From Pseudomonadota bacterium (GTDB lineage Bacteria; Myxococcota_A; Bradymonadia; Bradymonadales; GCA-2716585), in the NCBI GenBank assembly GCA_005804885.1, contig SYOX01000106.1:1-53168 (forward strand): a DNA stretch of 53,168 bases. The letters are read 5' to 3'. Under the pieces are notes generated by a model. The model ran no database searches. It had not been told where the DNA came from and was given only the letters and a program-made list of their open reading frames with translations. Made by a program: the position numbers and the translations under genes. Each line of letters starts with the position of its first letter. The stretch's first letter is position 1. Positions 51,633 through 53,168 of the stretch are shown here, piece after piece.

Positions 51633-51705
51633 CTCGATCCCATCACCAGCTCTGCTCAACCACCCTCAAGCCGACCCACGCCGGCCTGGGCGTCCGCCGC
51701 CACCC

Positions 51706-52488
51706 TCACAGACCCGAGACGGGGACGATGTTGGTGCCGTTGCCGCCCTCGCCCATCACCTTGAAGTCGCCCGTGATAGCGTCGGCCACGGAGACCGAGA
51801 CACGGAAGGCGTCGTCGTCGAAGCGCCCGCACTCGGTGCCGCCGACCTCATAGACGTGGACGCTGTCGCCGTTCTCGATCGTGACGTCGCCAGCCTCAAC
51901 GCTGGAGAACTGCACGATGACGAAGCCGGCGTTCAGGGCCGTGAAGATCGAGGCGTCGGGCTGTCCGCCGCCGAAGCAGGTCCCGGTCGCAGGATCAACG
52001 GCGTCAGGGGCGCCCAGCAGGCTGTTGGCGTCGCAGGCCAGGTTCCCCTCGCAGTCGATGTCCGTGTCCTCCTCGAAGCTCTGCGCGAAGTGCTCCTCGC
52101 CGGTCGACTTGATGAGGCCGATCGCGTCCACGTCCGCGCCGGGGAAGTCCCCAGACGGGTTCGCCACCAGATCCTCCACCATCACGAACCGGAAGGCCGG
52201 CGGCGGATCGTTGTTCACGGGCGGCTCGGCCTCGGGCTCGGGCTCGGCCTCCGCTTCGGGCTCCGGCTCTTCGATGAGCTCACACGAGCAGGCCGCGCCC
52301 TCATCGCCAGAGAGGCCATCGACGCAGTCATCCGTCGCGGAGTCATCCTCATCCAGCGTACAGACGCAGTTCGCGTCGCCCGAATCGCAGTCGACGGGAT
52401 CTTCGCTCGGATCGCTGCAAGCCATCGCGAGGCTCAAACCGCCCGCCAGACCCATCATCAAAAAGAAGCGGTAGTTCCTGGTCGTCAT
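51706..52488 (-). CDS. Secreted lipoprotein of unknown function, paralogue of the gene at the right edge
   Basis: 260 residues from ATG 52488 (CAGGGAG upstream). Signal peptide with probable lipid Cys (SLAMAC, about 24). A Cys/Asp-rich stretch (CDSGDANCVCTLDEDD) and a Glu-Pro-Ala linker precede a beta-rich C-terminal domain with GTECGRFDDDAFRVSVSVAD and a highly conserved end, NIVPVSGL. The last 33 residues are 28/33 identical to the partial gene at 53065, so the two are a tandem duplication. Function unknown. Confidence 0.75.
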   Translation of the reverse strand: MTTRNYRFFLMMGLAGGLSLAMACSDPSEDPVDCDSGDANCVCTLDEDDSATDDCVDGLSGDEGAACSCELIEEPEPEAEAEPEPEAEPPVNNDPPPAFRFVMVEDLVANPSGDFPGADVDAIGLIKSTGEEHFAQSFEEDTDIDCEGNLACDANSLLGAPDAVDPATGTCFGGGQPDASIFTALNAGFVIVQFSSVEAGDVTIENGDSVHVYEVGGTECGRFDDDAFRVSVSVADAITGDFKVMGEGGNGTNIVPVSGL

Positions 52489-52904
52489 CGGTCGTCTCCC
52501 TGGTTGGATATACCATTGATTCAACGAAATCATCATCAATGCACCATGCAAATGATGAGATACTGCTGTGGTCACGCCTCTCTCCTTTGCCACAAGCGTA
52601 CCAAACCCGGGCGCCGACGGGACTTTGTGCCATTTTCCTTCACCGACCCCCTCCAACACGAGATCCGTCCTCTCCCAAATGCCCCCTTGTCTCTCCGCGA
52701 CCCTTCACCTCAAGGCACCTCCTCTGTCATGGCTGTCATGGGTGGAGCATCCTTGCTCCACCTGCGCACCGAACCCATCGGCGACGACGTCGGTGACACA
52801 CCAAGGGCCAACCCGACACCTCAGGACCGGCCTCTCGGAACGCACACCGGCAAGAAGGCGGAGCACCCCAGAACCCTGCGGCGCGAGGTTGCCCTCGTGA
52901 GCGC
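52489..52904. other. Non-coding gap with one perfect hairpin
   Basis: It holds the promoter region of the gene at 51706-52488; an AT-rich TATATC (about 52505-52510, minus strand) is a possible -10 element. GGTGGAGCA (52741-52749) pairs exactly with TGCTCCACC (52754-52762) around a 4-base loop. No gene is convincing. Confidence 0.45.
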
Positions 52905-53012
52905 CCAAGAAACGACAAGAGCCGCTCCCGTGAGAGCGGTCCAAGAAACGACGAAGGCCGCTCCTGTGAGAGCGGCCCAAGAAACGACAAGAGCCGCTCT
53001 CGAAAGAGCGGC
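52905..53012 (-). terminator. Three tandem 36-bp copies of an intrinsic terminator
   Basis: Units 52905-52940, 52941-52976 and 52977-53012 are direct repeats of 36 bases (CCAAGAAACGAC...). Read on the minus strand, each is a GCCGCTC/GAGCGGC-type stem followed by TCTTGTCGTTTCTTGG or a close variant, a U-rich tail. The first one met by RNA polymerase leaving the gene at 53065 (53012-52977) has a UUCG loop. They lie directly after that gene. Confidence 0.8.
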
Positions 53013-53064
53013 CCTTGGGGTCAGGGTGCCTGAGGGTTCAGGCGCCCTGAGGATGAGTCAGGAC

Positions 53065-53168
53065 TCAGAGGCCGGAGACGGGGACGATGTTGCTGCCGCG
53101 GCCGCCCTCGCCCATCTCCTTGAAGTCGCCCGTGACGTCGTCGGCCACGGAGACCGAGACGCGGAAGG
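53065..53168 (-). CDS. C-terminal end of a paralogous secreted protein (partial)
   Basis: The minus strand encodes FRVSVSVADDVTGDFKEM, then GEGGRGSNIVPVSGL and a stop (TGA, 53067-53065). It is 28/33 identical to the end of the 51706-52488 product. The rest of the gene lies beyond the right edge. Its transcript should end in the triple terminator at 52905-53012. Confidence 0.88.
   Translation of the reverse strand, partial: FRVSVSVADDVTGDFKEMGEGGRGSNIVPVSGL

Noticed and set aside
52905..53012. 36-base direct repeats as a CRISPR array
   Set aside because: The repeats abut with no spacers, each folds into a terminator, and no cas gene is near.

Overview
The window is very GC-rich, densely coded bacterial DNA that looks like a chromosomal segment of a predatory or social member of the Myxococcota (a myxobacterium or a Bradymonadia-like relative). 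The clues are a Ser/Thr kinase fused to a formylglycine-generating-enzyme fold, many secreted lipoproteins, two trypsin-like proteases ending in a Cys / membrane-helix / Arg-rich tail (MYXO-CTERM style), MopE and PPC repeat proteins, a DUF1552/DUF1592 pair, and an RpoH-type sigma factor. No phage, insertion sequence, tRNA, rRNA or CRISPR array was seen. The organism assignment is inference from gene content.

Layout. 0-3 kb: the end of a CpaF-like secretion ATPase whose catalytic motifs are gone, then an FHA-FHA-membrane-TPR protein, closed by a perfect 25-bp terminator stem. 3-9.4 kb, minus strand: mlaC, tolC and sppA-like envelope genes, an FAD oxidoreductase, a deoxynucleoside kinase and a TPR lipoprotein. 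9.6-11.3 kb: a small lipoprotein and an RpoH-like sigma factor, then a REP-like inverted repeat. 11.7-16.9 kb: a secreted protease, a CrtC/AttH-like lipocalin protein, a CHAP-like lipoprotein without its cysteine, and a small membrane protein. 17-22.4 kb: the kinase/FGE gene diverges from a candidate small RNA and a two-gene operon (a truncated, catalytically dead acyl-CoA-ligase-like protein plus a HEAT-repeat lipoprotein). 22.7-30.3 kb: an unknown protein, a Rieske protein, an orphan E2 acyltransferase, a second protease, a macro-domain protein, a HEXXH lipoprotein, a broken sigma-factor fragment, and two small envelope proteins.

30.3-36.4 kb is the most unusual part. A roughly 970-base non-coding region with hairpins and repeated TTAGC/GCTAA palindromes precedes a 1141-residue protein that joins a Cro/XRE helix-turn-helix, a protein-kinase-like domain, a long helical middle and a SAM-dependent methyltransferase. 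It is followed by a winged-helix protein and a possible SUKH/immunity-like protein. I propose this as a candidate undescribed regulatory or conflict cassette.

36.4-49.2 kb, minus strand: the DUF1552/DUF1592 pair and a 9.5-kb operon of three large MopE/PPC repeat lipoproteins. A large fold-back repeat sits in the 602-base divergent gap before a two-gene operon encoding a membrane protein and an HTTM protein. The right end holds a secreted lipoprotein, three tandem 36-bp terminators and the end of a close paralogue of that lipoprotein.

Three near-consensus parS sites (14853, 26367, 34723) suggest that the window lies in the ParB-binding, origin-proximal part of the chromosome. No parA, parB or recognisable origin is visible here.
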